The notes under the pieces: generated by a model
What the model was told of the DNA's origin: nothing
The model's database searches: none
The model's input: the letters and a program-made list of their open reading frames with translations, nothing else
DNA from: Pratylenchus scribneri
Taxonomy: Eukaryota > Nematoda > Chromadorea > Rhabditida > Pratylenchidae
Assembly (NCBI GenBank): GCA_030063045.1
Contig: JAQSEB010000032.1
Coordinates: forward strand, 3,038,001 to 3,102,000
Direction of reading: 5' to 3'
DNA length: 64,000 bases
Position numbers and translations under genes: made by a program
Part shown: in pieces, positions 11,698 through 26,600 of the stretch
Layout of the letters: every line of letters begins with the position of its first letter
How positions within the stretch are numbered: position 1 is the first letter of the stretch

Positions 11698-14600
11698 TTA
11701 AATCAAATGTTTAATCGATGTAATGGCAAATTCGGCCTCTGAATCGGCCTCACTGATTGTCTGGGAAATGCTACTGTGCCGAGGCGTGGAGAATGAAACC
11801 ACTAAATGAATGAATTGAATTATTTAATTTATTTTTATATCTTACCTCGTGGTCGTTCCTGAAATGTCAAAGATGAACTCTGCGAAGGCGTCGATGGTTC
11901 CGTGATAATATCTTGGGAATGTTGGCCTCCTTCATCCTCACTTGGCCTCGGGGCATTGTATCTTAAAATGACATATAGAGAGATGGATTCATTAAGCGTT
12001 ACGCCCCAAACTGACGTCGTTTATAATAAGTAATAATATCATCAAGGACTGAACTAATTTTAATGATTTTAGTATCAAATTAAAGAACAGACATTTGGCT
12101 ATTAAATAATATTAATTTTATAAAGTATTAAAATATCCTTTACTATGAATTAGCGAAAATTTCAATGATTTTTTTAGTCATAACTCCATCAATTCAGAAC
12201 CAATTTAAATAAAATTAATATGATTCGATAGCCAATAGTCTGTTCTTTAATTTTATATAAAAATAATTAAAATTTTTTCATTCCTTGATGAGTTATTATA
12301 AACGGCGCAAAGTTGAGGTCGTACCCAGATTTATTGCCTTCCAAAATAACCTTTTCAATGATCGACTCCTTCGAACTTCCTTCAATTCTACACTTCCTCC
12401 CCTTTCTTCTCCCACTTTTTGCTGTTCTTCTGTTTTTTCATTATCTTTTTCGGCCATTCTTCCAGTTTCGACATCTCCCAATTTACAGGTGGCCGCCGTC
12501 TTTTTCCTCATACTTCGGAACATTCCAACATTTTGATGATGCCGAATTGAACTTCTGATGCTGCTGAATGGCAACGATGGACTTTTATTGACACCGCCTC
12601 GACTGCTGCTTGGCCCAGCGGCAGAAGGTGATGCATTTGTCCCATTTTCCTCTTCCGCTGCCGTGTCCTCTGGGATTGTGTTGTCCTGGAGTGTTTGTTG
12701 CGTTTGAAGACTGCATTTTCCCTTTCCTTCTTCCCGTTCACCCCCTCCCCTTTGAATCCATCGCAATTTTCCCAGTGCCGTTGATGAACTCAGTCGGCGT
12801 GAATCACGAATTCCGGTGCCTTGGGAACTGCCTGAATCCGAGTGCAATTCACCACCAATTGTTGGAGTATGGGAACGGGGAATTTCTGTGAAATAAAATA
12901 AAAATAGATGGCAAAAATGGTCCGTACCCAAGTTGCGGCTGACAAAATCCTCTTTGAGTAATTGCAATTCCCGATGGAATGTCCGTAATTGGGAGAAAAT
13001 TCCCTTGCGGAATTGCTCATTTTGAGTGGCCATTCCAACACCCTTCACTTTTGTCAATTTTTCCCTCATTTCCGTTTGCCATGCCGATTCAATCTCATTT
13101 GCTGGCCTTTGATTCAGCTTACTTTGCACAATTGGATGCAACATTTCGGAAATTGGCAAATTCGATCCCATCATAAATTTGAGGAATGGGCCAAGTGATG
13201 GACCGCCACATTTTTTCGCAATCATTTCACGCACTGTAAAATGAAAATAAAATCAAAATAAATTGTAGTATTGACCAATTCGAGCAATTCGAAGCCAATG
13301 AACAACATTCAATTGTTTTTGGAAACTAACAACAATTGTTTTGAGGGCTAAAATTGCATTGAAATTGACATAGAATTGGAATATTGAATTTTAGCTTGCC
13401 TAGCATCACTGTCAAAATAACAGAATCGCGCACAATTCGAGTCGTTGAAACTGTGGCCGAATATCCACCTTTATCCGTCACCTTTAAATAATAAAATTTT
13501 CTTAATTCTATTTATAGGTGGTTAAAGTTCGCTTTCAGAAAAACTATGAATTAAAAAATGGAAATTTTAGATATTTGCTCAAAATAATTGAAAATAGAAA
13601 TTGAAATTATGAGAATATGAAAATATGAGAATATTATGATTTATGAGAATATGAAAATATTATGAAAATATAAAAATAGGAAAATAGAAAAATATGAAAA
13701 TATAAAAATATTGAAAAAATAGGAAAATATAAAAATATTGAAAATATAAAAATATGAAAACATGAAAATTTAAAAATATTGAAAATATAAAAATAGGAAA
13801 ATATAAAAATATTGAAAATATAAAAATATGAAAATATAAAAATATAAAAAATAAAAATATGAGAATATGAGAATATTATGATTTATGAGAATATGAAAAT
13901 ATAAAAATATGAAAATATAAAAATAGGAAAATAGAAAAATATGAAAATATAAAAATATAAAAATATGAAAATAAGAGAATATGAGAATATAGAAAATATA
14001 AAAAATAAAAATATGAGAATATAGAAAATATAAAAAATAAAAATATGAGAATATGAGAATATTATGATTTATGAGAATATGAAAATATAAAAATATGAAA
14101 ATATAAAAATAGGAAAATAGAAAAATATGAAAATATAAAAATATGAAAATATAAAAATATAAAAATATTGAAAATATAAAAATATTGAAAATATAAAAAT
14201 ATGAAAATATAAAAATATTGAAAATATAAAAATAGGAAAATATGAGAATATGAAAATATGAGAATATAGAAAATATAAAAAATAAAAATATGAGAATATG
14301 AGAATATAGAAAATATGAGAATATAGAAAATAAAAAAAATAAAAATATGAGAATATGAGAATATAGAAAATATAAAAAATAAAAATATGAGAATATGAGA
14401 ATATTATGATTTATGAGAATATGAAAATATAAAAATATGAAAATATAAAAATAGGAAATAGAAAAATATGAAAATATAAAAATATGAAAATATAAAAATA
14501 TTGAAAATATAAAAATATTGAAAATATAAAAATATGAAAATATGAGAATATTATGATTTATGAGAATATGAGAATATAGAAAATATAAAAAATAAAAATA

Positions 14601-17600
14601 TGAGAATATGAGAATATTATGATTTATGAGAATATGAAAATATAAAAATATGAAAATATAAAAATATGAAAATATAAAAATAGGAAAATAGAAAAATATG
14701 AAAATATAAAAATATGAAAATATAAAAATATTGAAAATATAAAAATATTGAAAATATAAAAATATGAAAATATGAGAATATTATGATTTATGAGAACATG
14801 AAAATATAAAATATGAAAATATAAAAATAGGAAAATAGAAAAATATGAAAATATAAAAATATAAAAATATGAGAATATTGAAAATATAAAAATATTGAAA
14901 ATATAAAAATATTGAAAATATAAAAATATGAAAATATGAGAATATTGAAAATATAAAAATATTGAAAATATAAAAATATGAAAATATGAGAATATTGAAA
15001 ATATAAAAATAGGAAAATATAAAAATATGAAAATATGAAAATAGAAAAATATGAAAATATAAAAATATAAAAATATAAAAATATAAAAATATTGAAAATA
15101 TAAAAATAGGAAAATATAAAAATATGAAAATATAAAAATAGGAAAATAGAAAAATATGAAAATATAAAAATATGAAAATATAAAAATATGAAAATATAAA
15201 AATATGAAAATATAAAAATATGAAAATATAAAAATATTGAAAATATAAAAATAGGAAAATATAAAAATATAAAAATATAAAAATATTGAAAATATAAAAA
15301 TATGAAAATATAAAAATATGAAAATATAAAAATATGAAAATATAAAAATATTGAAAATATAAAAATAGGAAAATATAAAAATATGAAAATATAAAAATAG
15401 AAAAATATGAAAATATAAAAATATAAAAATATTGAAAATATAAAAATAGGAAAATATAAAAATATGAAAATATAAAAATAGGAAAATATAAAAATATGAA
15501 AATATAAAAATAGGAAAATATAAAAATATGAAAATATAAAAATATTGAAAATATAAAAATATGAAAATATAAAAATATGAAAATATAAAAATATGAAAAT
15601 ATAAAAATATTGAAAATATAAAAATAGGAAAATATAAAAATATAAAAATATTGAAAATATAAAAATATTGAAAATATAAAAATAGGAAAATATAAAAATA
15701 TAAAAATATGAAAATATAAAAATATTGAAAATATAAAAATATAAAAATATTGAAAATATAAAAATATTGAAAATATAAAAATAGGAAAATATAAAAATAT
15801 AAAAATATGAAAATATAAAAATATGAAAATATAAAAATATGAAAATATAAAAATATGAAAATATAAAAATATTGAAAATATAAAAATATTGAAAATATAA
15901 AAATAGGAAAATATAAAAATATAAAAATATGAAAATATAAAAATATTGAAAATATAAAAATATGAAAATATAAAAATATGAAAATATAAAAATATGAAAA
16001 TATAAAAATATTGAAAATATAAAAATAGGAAAATATAAAAATATGAAAATATAAAAATAGGAAAATATAAAAATATGAAAATATAAAAATAGGAAAATAG
16101 AAAAATATGAAAATATAAAAATATGAAAATATAAAAATATGAAAATATAAAAATATTGAAAATATAAAAATAGGAAAATATAAAAATAGGAAAATATAAA
16201 AATATGAAAATATAAAAATAGGAAAATATAAAAATATGAAAATATAAAAATATTGAAAATATAAAAATATGAAAATATAAAAATATGAAAATATAAAAAT
16301 AGGAAAATATAAAAATATGAAAATATAAAAATATTGAAAATATAAAAATATGAAAATATAAAAATAGGAAAATATAAAAATATGAAAATATAAAAATATT
16401 GAAAATATAAAAATATGAAAATATAAAAATATGAAAATATAAAAATATGAAAATATAAAAATATTGAAAATATAAAAATAGGAAAATATAAAAATATAAA
16501 AATATTGAAAATATAAAAATATGAAAATAAGAAAATAAGAGAATATGAGAATATGAGAATATAGAAAATATAAAAAATAAAAATATGTGAATATGATATA
16601 TAAAATATAAAAAATAAAAATATGAGAATATGAGAATATTATGATTTATGAGAATATGAAAATATAAAAATATGAAAATATGAAAATAAGCAGAGATTGG
16701 TAGACCTAGGATTTTCCCAACTTGACTTGACCTTGACTTGACCTGGCCTACGATTTTCTAACTTGACTTGACTTGACCTTGACATCAATTTAGGTCAAGT
16801 CAAGTCAAGGTCAAAGTCAAGTCAAGCACTTTTGCTTGACCTTTTCCTTGACGTCAAGTTCCAGCCAATTTCAGCTTGACCTCAAAAATTTTTTATTTTC
16901 AAGATGTAAAAGAATTTTTATTTAAGTGAAATATGCATTAAAATAATATAATTTGTTCATAAAATGAAAAAATTATTCTGAAAAGAACTATTTCTTCTTC
17001 AAAAGAATTAACAATTTTTATTTCTGGATTCTGGTACAATAATTCCAGGACGGTTTGGTTATAATAAAAGGCATATGTGAGGGGGATGGAAGTGGGGAGG
17101 GGTGAATTCTTAAAAAATACAAAATAATCTAAATATTTATTGATATATTTTGACTTTTTAAAAATTTTTATGGTCCTTTTCGGTTTTTCGGGAAAAATTT
17201 TTAATACCTTCAAGGAATGGTCCTATAATATTAATCATAAGGTGGTTCCAATCTAATACTCTCATCAGTGGTGATTCCATGATTTTTTCATAGGGGGGTG
17301 GGCGCGATGGCGAAAAAATTTCAGCTTCTATGGATGCAATTTTACAAATTTTTAGGCTTTAAAACAAAAATTTTGAAAAATTACAAGGTTTTCTGGAAAG
17401 AAATCATCAAAAAAGTTAATGTGATCGGCGATAGGCGCGAGCGTCAAATTTTTTGGTTTATATGTTTTTTACAAAGGAAAAATTCTCGGGCATACCGGGG
17501 CGTCATTTCCCCAAGAGGGTGGTTTGGGTTTCGCCAGCCTCCCTCCCTCGCACCACCTGCCATTGCCTACTCCAAAAGAAAAGAAATGCCCTGATTGGGA

Positions 17601-20600
17601 GAAAAATTAGATCAAAAATGGCCCCGCAGGGAAAAATTTAGCCAAAATTGGTTACTGAAAGAAAAATTTTAATCAAATTTAATTTTCATTAACTCCAAAA
17701 ATGCTTCAAATATGGTAAATTTGTCCAAAAATTAGGTCAAGTTAGGGCCTTGACGTCAAGCAAAATGTCAAGGAAAAGTGCTTGACTTTGACCTAGGATT
17801 TCCCAACTTGACTTGACTTGACCTTGACCTGAGACCTTGATTTTCTAACTTGACTTGACTTGACCTTGACGTCAAGGTCAAAGTCAACCTTGACTGTCAA
17901 GCTCAACTTGACGTCTACCAATCTCTGAAAATAAGAAAATAAGAAAATATGAAAATATAAAAATATGAAAATATAAAAATATGAAAATATAAAAATATTG
18001 AAATATAAAAATATGAAAATATGAGAATATTATGATTTATGAGAATATGAGAATATGAAAATATGAGAATATGAAAATAAGAAAATAAAAAAATATGAAA
18101 ATATAAAAATATGAAAATATAAAAATAGGAAAATAGAAAAATATGAAAATATGAAAATATTGAAAATATGAGAATATTATGATTTATGAGAATATGAAAA
18201 TATTAGAATATGAAAATATTAGAATATGAAAATATGAGAAACTGAATATAGAAGAAATCGAAACAGAAAAACCATTTTTTTAAAATTGAAAACTAGATTT
18301 TTTGAAAATTCAGGTTTAAAACTAATTTTGACAAATTTAATTTGATCTTTAATTTCCCTTAATTTTACCAACCGAAACAGAGCCTTGGCGACCAGCTGTG
18401 TCCCGAATCAGGGAAGTGGCCAAACTGCTCCCACTTACTGCCGGCACCACACTTTGTTTGGCGGCAAGAGGAGGACAAATCCAATTTTGGAGAAGAATTA
18501 GGCAAAAATTCAAATCCTTTGCTTGAAATTGGGGCGATTCTAAAATAAAATAAAAATTTAAAATATTTCCCCATGATGAACCCTTTGCACTGATTGCGAC
18601 TCGAAGGAACATTGGAATGAGGAATTGGCACAAAAGTGCTTCAGGGCGTTCAGCCAGAGGACCAAGACAATCCGATGTGCAAATTAGTTCAAGGGAAAAG
18701 GCCGACTGAAGGAATAAAGGGAAATATGGATTTAGGACGGATTTTAGGATAAAAATGAACTTGGCCAAGGGAACTCATCAGAAATGAGGCCAATTTGAGA
18801 ACAATTGAACAAAATGAAGGAGGCGGAATGTGCGCACTCAAAACAGTATGCGGAATTGCCGGAGTGGAAATGTGCGGTTGCTGTGGCCCAGTTGCCTCTT
18901 CCGATGGGCCTAAAGTGTCGCCGAGACTTAGGCGAAGACAAAGTAAAGTGATGGTCTTGAAATGGTGGAAAATGAATTGAAGAAATAGGGAATGATCACT
19001 TTGAGTGAATGCAAATGTGCAATGTAGGGAGAATGGACCAAAGTTTGGTGAAGGCCCGAAAGCCAACAGCTCACAGCATTCCAATTGGCACGTCTTCGGG
19101 TGGATGGCCTTTTGGCAATTTTTGCAATTGTTTTGTCCAATCGGCGAAGAATGACATTGATTGCCGAACTATGAAATGATTAATATAAATTAAGCGAGTG
19201 ACCCACCGATTTGTTTCGACGGACCAATCGACAATTGGCAAAATGTGCGCAAAATATTGGCGCAATCCGAGGCAAGCCAGCGTATTCGCATCATAAGGGG
19301 CCAATTTGAGAAGGGAAACGGCAATTTCCAACAATTTAACGTGGCATTTATGATCCAACAATTCGGGCATTCGATTATGGTCAAAATTGGCTGCTAATTT
19401 GGTCAATTCCTTCAGGCGGATTGAACCACATCGAATGAAGAGGGAGCAAAGGGTGAGTAGACTGAAATCATTTTAGAAGGATCATCAAATTGGATTGTTC
19501 AATCACTCACGCATCCCGTGGCCCTCTGAATTGTTCCTTTTGGAATTCAATGTCCGCTGCCGCAGTCCCATCCGCCCATCCGGCAGAGGTGATTTTCTTC
19601 TCTACTGTACGATTGCCGGCACCAGCCGAAGAATGACTTTGTCCGGTAGGCTGTTGTCGACTTGGATCATCGTCAACGATGGTTGGTGGTAGGGTTGCGC
19701 TCCCGAGGGTCGGGGGCGAGTTGGACGGGGGCGGGGGTGATCGGGGGTGGCACCTTCGGGGGCGGGGACGGGGGTGACCTTGACGGGGACCCCCGCGGGG
19801 ATCCCCGCGGGGGTACGGGGTTGACAAAAATTTTTAAAAAAGTCCTATTTTTCAAAAAAAAAATTTCTGAAGAAAAATTTAGTAAAATTTTAATAAATTA
19901 TAAGCGCAAATAAATTTTAATTCATAATTCATTCAATCTCCTCTTCAATTTCTTCCTGTTCTGGATCATTTGAATTTGTTGGTGCCAGTTACACACGGTT
20001 GGGATCATTATCATTAGCGTCTAGATCACAAGCGTCTCAGTGATTTTGAATTTGAAGAGCCTTAGCTCATCAGTCATCAGCCAATTTACTAATTTAAATT
20101 AAATGATATAGTGCATTTAATAGCCCTAAGTATCGGTTATCAAATGATATATTGAACATACAAAACTGTAATGGTTTGGACAAAATATGGCCCTAGATGC
20201 CTAGATACAAAAACAATTTTTCAAAATTTTTGGCCTCAACTTTGCCAAAGCTTTGAAGTTTTGAATGATCATTATACCATTGGATAGCCAAGATTTGGGA
20301 CTATTAAATATATTTTAGGTCCTTTAAATTGGTTAATTGGCTGATGAGCTAAGGCTCGTCAAAATCGATGAGATTAGTGGCGAGATGCTAATGTCCCTCG
20401 CTGGTTTCACTTTACACATCATCCAAATTTGCTTTTACAAATAAAATTTGACAGAGATTTTTTGCCGAAAAGTCTTATATAAATCTTCAATATGGCATGA
20501 TATGATTAAAAGGATGTCAGATTCTTGAATAGCACCCTAAATTAACCATAGAAAGTGATTTTGTGATGTCTATTATCCATAAGAGAAGATTATCAAGAGA

Positions 20601-23600
20601 CGCGCAGCGAAAAAATTAACTAAAAATTGCCGCGCAGCGAAAAATTTTTAATGAAAATTTAAAAATCCTACAAAAATCTGCTAAAAATTTCCTTTCATAT
20701 TGCATTTTTCTTGAAAAAGTCCGATAATATGGGGTATATGTTCACCCCCGTACCCCCGCGGGGGTGGAGGTTCGGGGGGCGGGAGTGATCGGGGGTGGAC
20801 CTTCGGGGGTGGGACGGGGGTGAAACTCAAACCCCCGCGGGGGCCCCCGTCGGGGGTGACCCCCGCGGGGACGGGGGCGCAACCCTAGTTGGTGGGTCAA
20901 AGAATTGCGGGGAATCGGCCCTTTCGGCGCCCAGAAAAGAACGACCACGGGAGGAATATTCATGGACTGCTGCAGCGGCTGCAGATGAGCCAACCGGGAG
21001 GAAATCGAAAGAGCGAGTTGGGCCACGGGCCAAAATGTCGCAACTGTTCACGAGGGCACGCATCTCAACACTGAGTGTATAAAATGCGGTCATTTCATGT
21101 TTGAGGGCGGCCATTGAATTGGACTGGTTTTGGGTTTCCTCCTCCATGAATTGGAGCAAATGTGGAATCATTGATTGAATGCAGAGCAACATTTGATGAC
21201 TTCGTCGTGATTCCGGTGCAAATGCACAAATTGTTCTAGAGGGAATTCATCGAATATTTATTTTATTTATTGTGACTTACACACAACTGGCCATGGCATC
21301 GGTCAAAATCGTGAATGTATTCGGCTCATCTTGATTAATTGGGAAAGAAGGAGGATTATATCAATGTATTTTGAATTAATTATGTTGAGATTCTCTCATT
21401 CCCTTATACTACATTCTCAATTCAAATTCATTTTTTTAATTGTTATATAATATTAGTATGAGATTTTATGCGCAAAAATCCAAAATTTTCAAATTCCTTA
21501 AAAAATGAATGCAAATTAATTGTTTTTTTTTCCAAAAATAATACAAAAAAAAATGAGGGATGAAAGAAAAGGGGGATTTGCTATGAGTAAAAGGAATACG
21601 GTACTGAAAGTGTGCTTTCGATTGTATGTATTTCATTCTGGAAGAATTAACTTCCGGAAAATATTTTTAGTGAATTAAAAAATTCTGTAAGTATAATTGA
21701 ATTAAAATCTTTCCGGAAAACTTAATTAAAATCTTTCCGGAAAACTTAATTAAATTCTTTCCGGAAAACTTAATTAAATTCTTTCCGGAAAATTTAATTA
21801 AATTCTTTCCGGAAAACTTAATTAAAATCTTTCCGGAAAACTTAATTAAAATCTTTCCGGAAAACTTAATTAAATTCTTTCCGGAAAACTTAATTAAATT
21901 CTTTGCGGAAAACTTAATTAAATTCTTTCCGGAAAACTTAATTAAAATCTTTCCGGAAAACTTAATTAAATTCTTTCCGGAAAACTTAATTAAATTCTTT
22001 CCGGATAATTAAATTCTTTCCGGAAAACTTAATTAAAATCTTTCCGGAAAATTTAATTAAATTCTTTCCGGAAAATTTAATTAAATTCTTTGCGGAAAAC
22101 AAAATTAAAATTTTTCCGGAAAACTTAATTAAATTCTTTCCGGAAAACTTAATTAAATTCTTTCCGGAAAATTTAATTAAATTCTTTCCGGAAAACTTAA
22201 TTAAAATCTTTCCGGAAAACTTAATTAAAATCTTTCCGGAAAACTTAATTAAATTCTTTTCGGAAAACTTAATTAAATTCTTTGCGGAAAACTTAATTAA
22301 ATTCTTTCCGGAAAACTTAATTAAATTCTTTGCGGAAAACTTAATTAAATTCTTTCCGGAAAACTTAATTAAATTCTTTCCGGAAAACTTAATTAAATTC
22401 TTTGCGGAAAACTTAATTAAATTCTTTCCGGATAATTAAATTCTTTCCGGAAAACTTAATTAAAATCTTTCCGGAAAATTTAATTAAATTCTTTCCGGAA
22501 AACTTAATTAAATTCTTTCCGGATAATTAAATTCTTTCCGGAAAACTTAATTAAAATCTTTCCGGAAAATTTAATTAAATTCTTTGCGGAAAACAAAATT
22601 AAAATCTTTCCGGAAAACTTAATTAAATTCTTTCCGGAAAACTTAATTAAATTCTTTCCGGAAAATTTAATTAAATTCTTTCCGGAAAACTTAATTAAAA
22701 TCTTTCCGGAAAACTTAATTAAAATCTTTCCGGAAAACTTAATTAAATTCTTTCCGGAAAACTTAATTAAATTCTTTGCGGAAAACTTAATTAAATTCTT
22801 TCCGGAAAACTTAATTAAAATCTTTCCGGAAAACTTAATTAAATTCTTTCCGGAAAACTTAATTAAATTCTTTCCGGATAATTAAATACTTTCCGGAAAA
22901 CTTAATTAAAATCTTTCCGGAAAATTTAATTAAATTCTTTCCGGAAAATTTAATTAAATTCTTTGCGGAAAACAAAATTAAAAAAACTTTTCCAGAAAAG
23001 AAATTATTGAAGTAATATAAAGCTTTCCGGAAAACATAATATTCTCATTAAAACAAACAAATTCCCTTTCTTTTCTCCATATAAGCCCATTTTAAATTTG
23101 TTGATATACTTTTTCTTTTTTAGGATCGCTACAATACAATTTTTCTATTACAAACTTGATATGCCCAAATTTACCTCGATAGCAAAGATCCAATGCTTGG
23201 AGGGGTTTAGAATAGGGCAAAAGTGACAAAATGTCTAGCTGATCCAATGGCTCCATTGTTCTTTCCATAGCCAAAAGCAAGGCAAAAAGATATTTGGCCT
23301 TCACTCGCATTGGGCTCGCCTCCAAATCGCAATCATTTTGGTCCAAAATGTCCGCAATTGATCCGAACATTTGGAGGAGAAACGGTTTTCGATGGAGAAT
23401 ATAGAATTGTTTACAACTGAAAATTAAGTGATCGAAAGGAGAATTTACTGAATATTTCCTCTCAAAACTTACACAAATTCGACAACTTGAGTGAACAACC
23501 GATTTGGTTGCCGTTGACTGTAGCAACGCAAAATTGTAGGCATTATGAGGAAAAAACCCTGGGAGGCAAAAAGTGATTGAAAATGAATGCTCATGGAAAG

Positions 23601-26600
23601 ATAGGCGGCCATACAGCCTGAAAGAATGGGCCAATAATGCAAAGTATTAATTTAATTTACGTCTCAGAATGAGCACATCCTCACAATGAATAATCTGAAG
23701 GGCAATATTATTTATAATTAAGCCATTATAATAATGGAGTTTGTCTCCACCATCTTTTTCAAAAAATTTTTTAAAAATTTATTTTTCGTTAATGACATGT
23801 ATTTATGGGTTTTAATGATGGGGAGGAATCCGATAAGCCTTTATAATAATGGAGTTTGTCTCCACCATTTTTTCCAAAAAATTCTTTAAAAAATTTATTT
23901 TTCGTTAATGACATGTATTTATGGGTTTTTAATGATGGGGAGGAATCCGAATATAGCATTTGTCAATAATTAATTTTCCAGAACCATTAATTATTAATGG
24001 TTCATAAACTGGTTTCGAAAAATCCAAACTTTAGAATTAACAGAAAAATTAAAGTTCAATCGACGCATCTCGATGAGCTGATCACGAATCTGTCTTTTGT
24101 TTCCTATAAAACTTAAAAATTGAAAAACTTATGGCCATTTTTTTCACGCAGGTCATTTAAGCATCTTATAAATTTTAAAAGGCATACTTTTTAAATTTTG
24201 GGTTTAATGGGAAATAAAAGGCAGATTCATGATCAGCTCATTGAGATGGATCGAATGAATTATAATTTGTCTGATAATTCTGTTTTGGATTTTTCGAAAC
24301 CGGTTTATGAACTAATGGTCCTGGCAATCAATTATTGAAAAACTAATGCTATATTTTGATTCAAATTTTTGGAAAAAAAAAGTGGGGAAACAAGCTCCAC
24401 TTTTTCATAAGCCATTACTAACCATAACCCCGTTGATCACATTGATGAACAAATGCAAATCGCCGAACATGAAAACATTTTCCATTTTCTCGAACATATT
24501 TCCCATCAATTTGCTCCATGCAAATTTATGCAATGCATCCATTGTTTGCAGCTCATCGCCTCCCTTTCCTTGGTACATGCCAAAACAGGATTCCACGGCC
24601 CTTCGTGGAAATGATGGCAAATGGGTGAATTCATCGTGCAGGAAGAAAATGCGTTGGGGCACAACCGCCTCCGGTGAAAATCGAAGGGCATTGTGGGTAA
24701 GGAGAACTTTGCCAGTTTCGATTATTTTTTGCTGAAATGCATGCTCCCTAATGCGTTGTTGGGCCAATTGAGGGTCGAGACGGACCAATTGGAGTTGGGG
24801 ATAGAATGAACGATGGAAGAAATAAAAATCACTAAAAATGAAAGTAATTTTAATAATTTTGGGATGGGGGGATTCACCGAACAAATGCACTCGGATTGTG
24901 GAGCACAAATGTTTTTGGATCATAGAGGAAATAATTTTCTGCTTCCGCCTGATCAATGTTGTAAAATTCAATGGAATCGGCCAATAAATGTTGGAATAAA
25001 GTGTCCTCGAGAACGGGGAATTGGGTGGGAATTCCGCCTTGATGCGAATCGGGACCATGGACAATCACCTCAAAAATAGTCGATTTAATTAATTTAATTA
25101 ACTAATTATTTTATTACTTTTTTGGCACTTGGAACATTCGCCGTGATCATTATGGCCTGATCGCATTGTTCCTTTTTCAATGTTTGCTTAAGGTCCTAAA
25201 AAGGGGAATTGAATTAATAAAATTGATTTAATATTGTTTACCTTAAAATAAAGGCCTTGCACAAATGGCATCACCAACCAGCATAAACTCAATGCCAATG
25301 CCAATGACCGATCGGTGCCTTCGCCCGGAGTGCGCACATAAAACATGACTAAACCCAAAAGGGCATTGCAAATTGTGTGCGCCGATTGGGAGGGCAATGG
25401 GCGAAAGGTGAGGACCAAACGACGGAGGAGGGCAATCATTTGTTCCTAAAATGAATAACTAATTCGAATAAGCAATTAAATTATCCAGTTCACTTGTTTG
25501 CCCCGATTGGTAAACTTTTCGAAAAAATGCCGAAGGAAAAGGGCAGAGTCTTCGACCAGACAATTCCAAATAACATTTCGACAAGTTTCACTGACTAAAA
25601 TGAACAATTTTCAAGGCCAAATTATTCCGAATGTAGACCAGTCATTCCATTATTGTCCACTTGGGGATCGTCGAGTAATTCAACAATGGATGGCACAACA
25701 CTGAGCAAAGAGGAGGGAAAAAGTGGTTGCGCAACTGGGATGATCATTTGGCGTGGGATTGGTTCGGACAGGGCCGAATCCTCACCGCCTTGGGCTCCAT
25801 CCACCATCATTTGATGTTGGAAAAGTGCTGGCTCATAGGCTGCCTAAAAATGGAAAAATTTCAGCAAAAAATTTACAAAAAATTGATTTTACTTGTTGAA
25901 CAACAGCCGTTGCCCTCAATGGAAATTGTTCACGCTTAAAAATATTTTAAATGAAAATTTATTCAAAATACCAACCAATTCACGTTGCCTTTCCTCCGCC
26001 TTCTTCACCGCCTTCCGTACCATTTCTTGCTTCTGTTTTCGCCGTGTCCTTGTCATCGTCATTATTGTTTGACTCGTTGATTGTTCCTCCTCCTTTAGGG
26101 ACAATTCCTCGACTTTTGTTTTCACTGGTGGCATCCAAGGCGGATCCACAATTGGCATTTGGCTTTGACCAATTGAGGGCGATGGAAGGGTGAAATCGAT
26201 GCTTGGCGGAGGAACCTAAATTAATGAAATGAAATGTTGATTTTTGTATGAAATTTTGTGCCTTGAAAATGAGTTGAGCGCCTTCTTCCATTTTCAGCCA
26301 AACATGGAAACGTTGGCGCCAAAGGATGTAAAATCGACGGACGGCCCCAGTCCGAACACTGGGGTCTGCAGAGGAAAGTTCGGCATTGACCAAGGTGGTG
26401 CATTCTTGTGGACATTTCACAGCACAACAAATAAAGAGGGCGGCTAAAAATGATGGAATTATCCCCGCGGAGTAAAATATTTTCCACCGGCAGTAGTAGT
26501 CAAATTGACATCATCAATTCGATTGAGGAGGGCCCAGGCAATTGGAATGGCCGGAATTAATTGTTCATTTTTCATCAAAACAATGCCCTTTAGCAATGCG

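Noticed and set aside
17298..17594. Transposase gene inside the hAT-like element
   Set aside because: A 98-residue frame only, without the hAT dimerisation or RNase-H-like motifs; the element looks non-autonomous.
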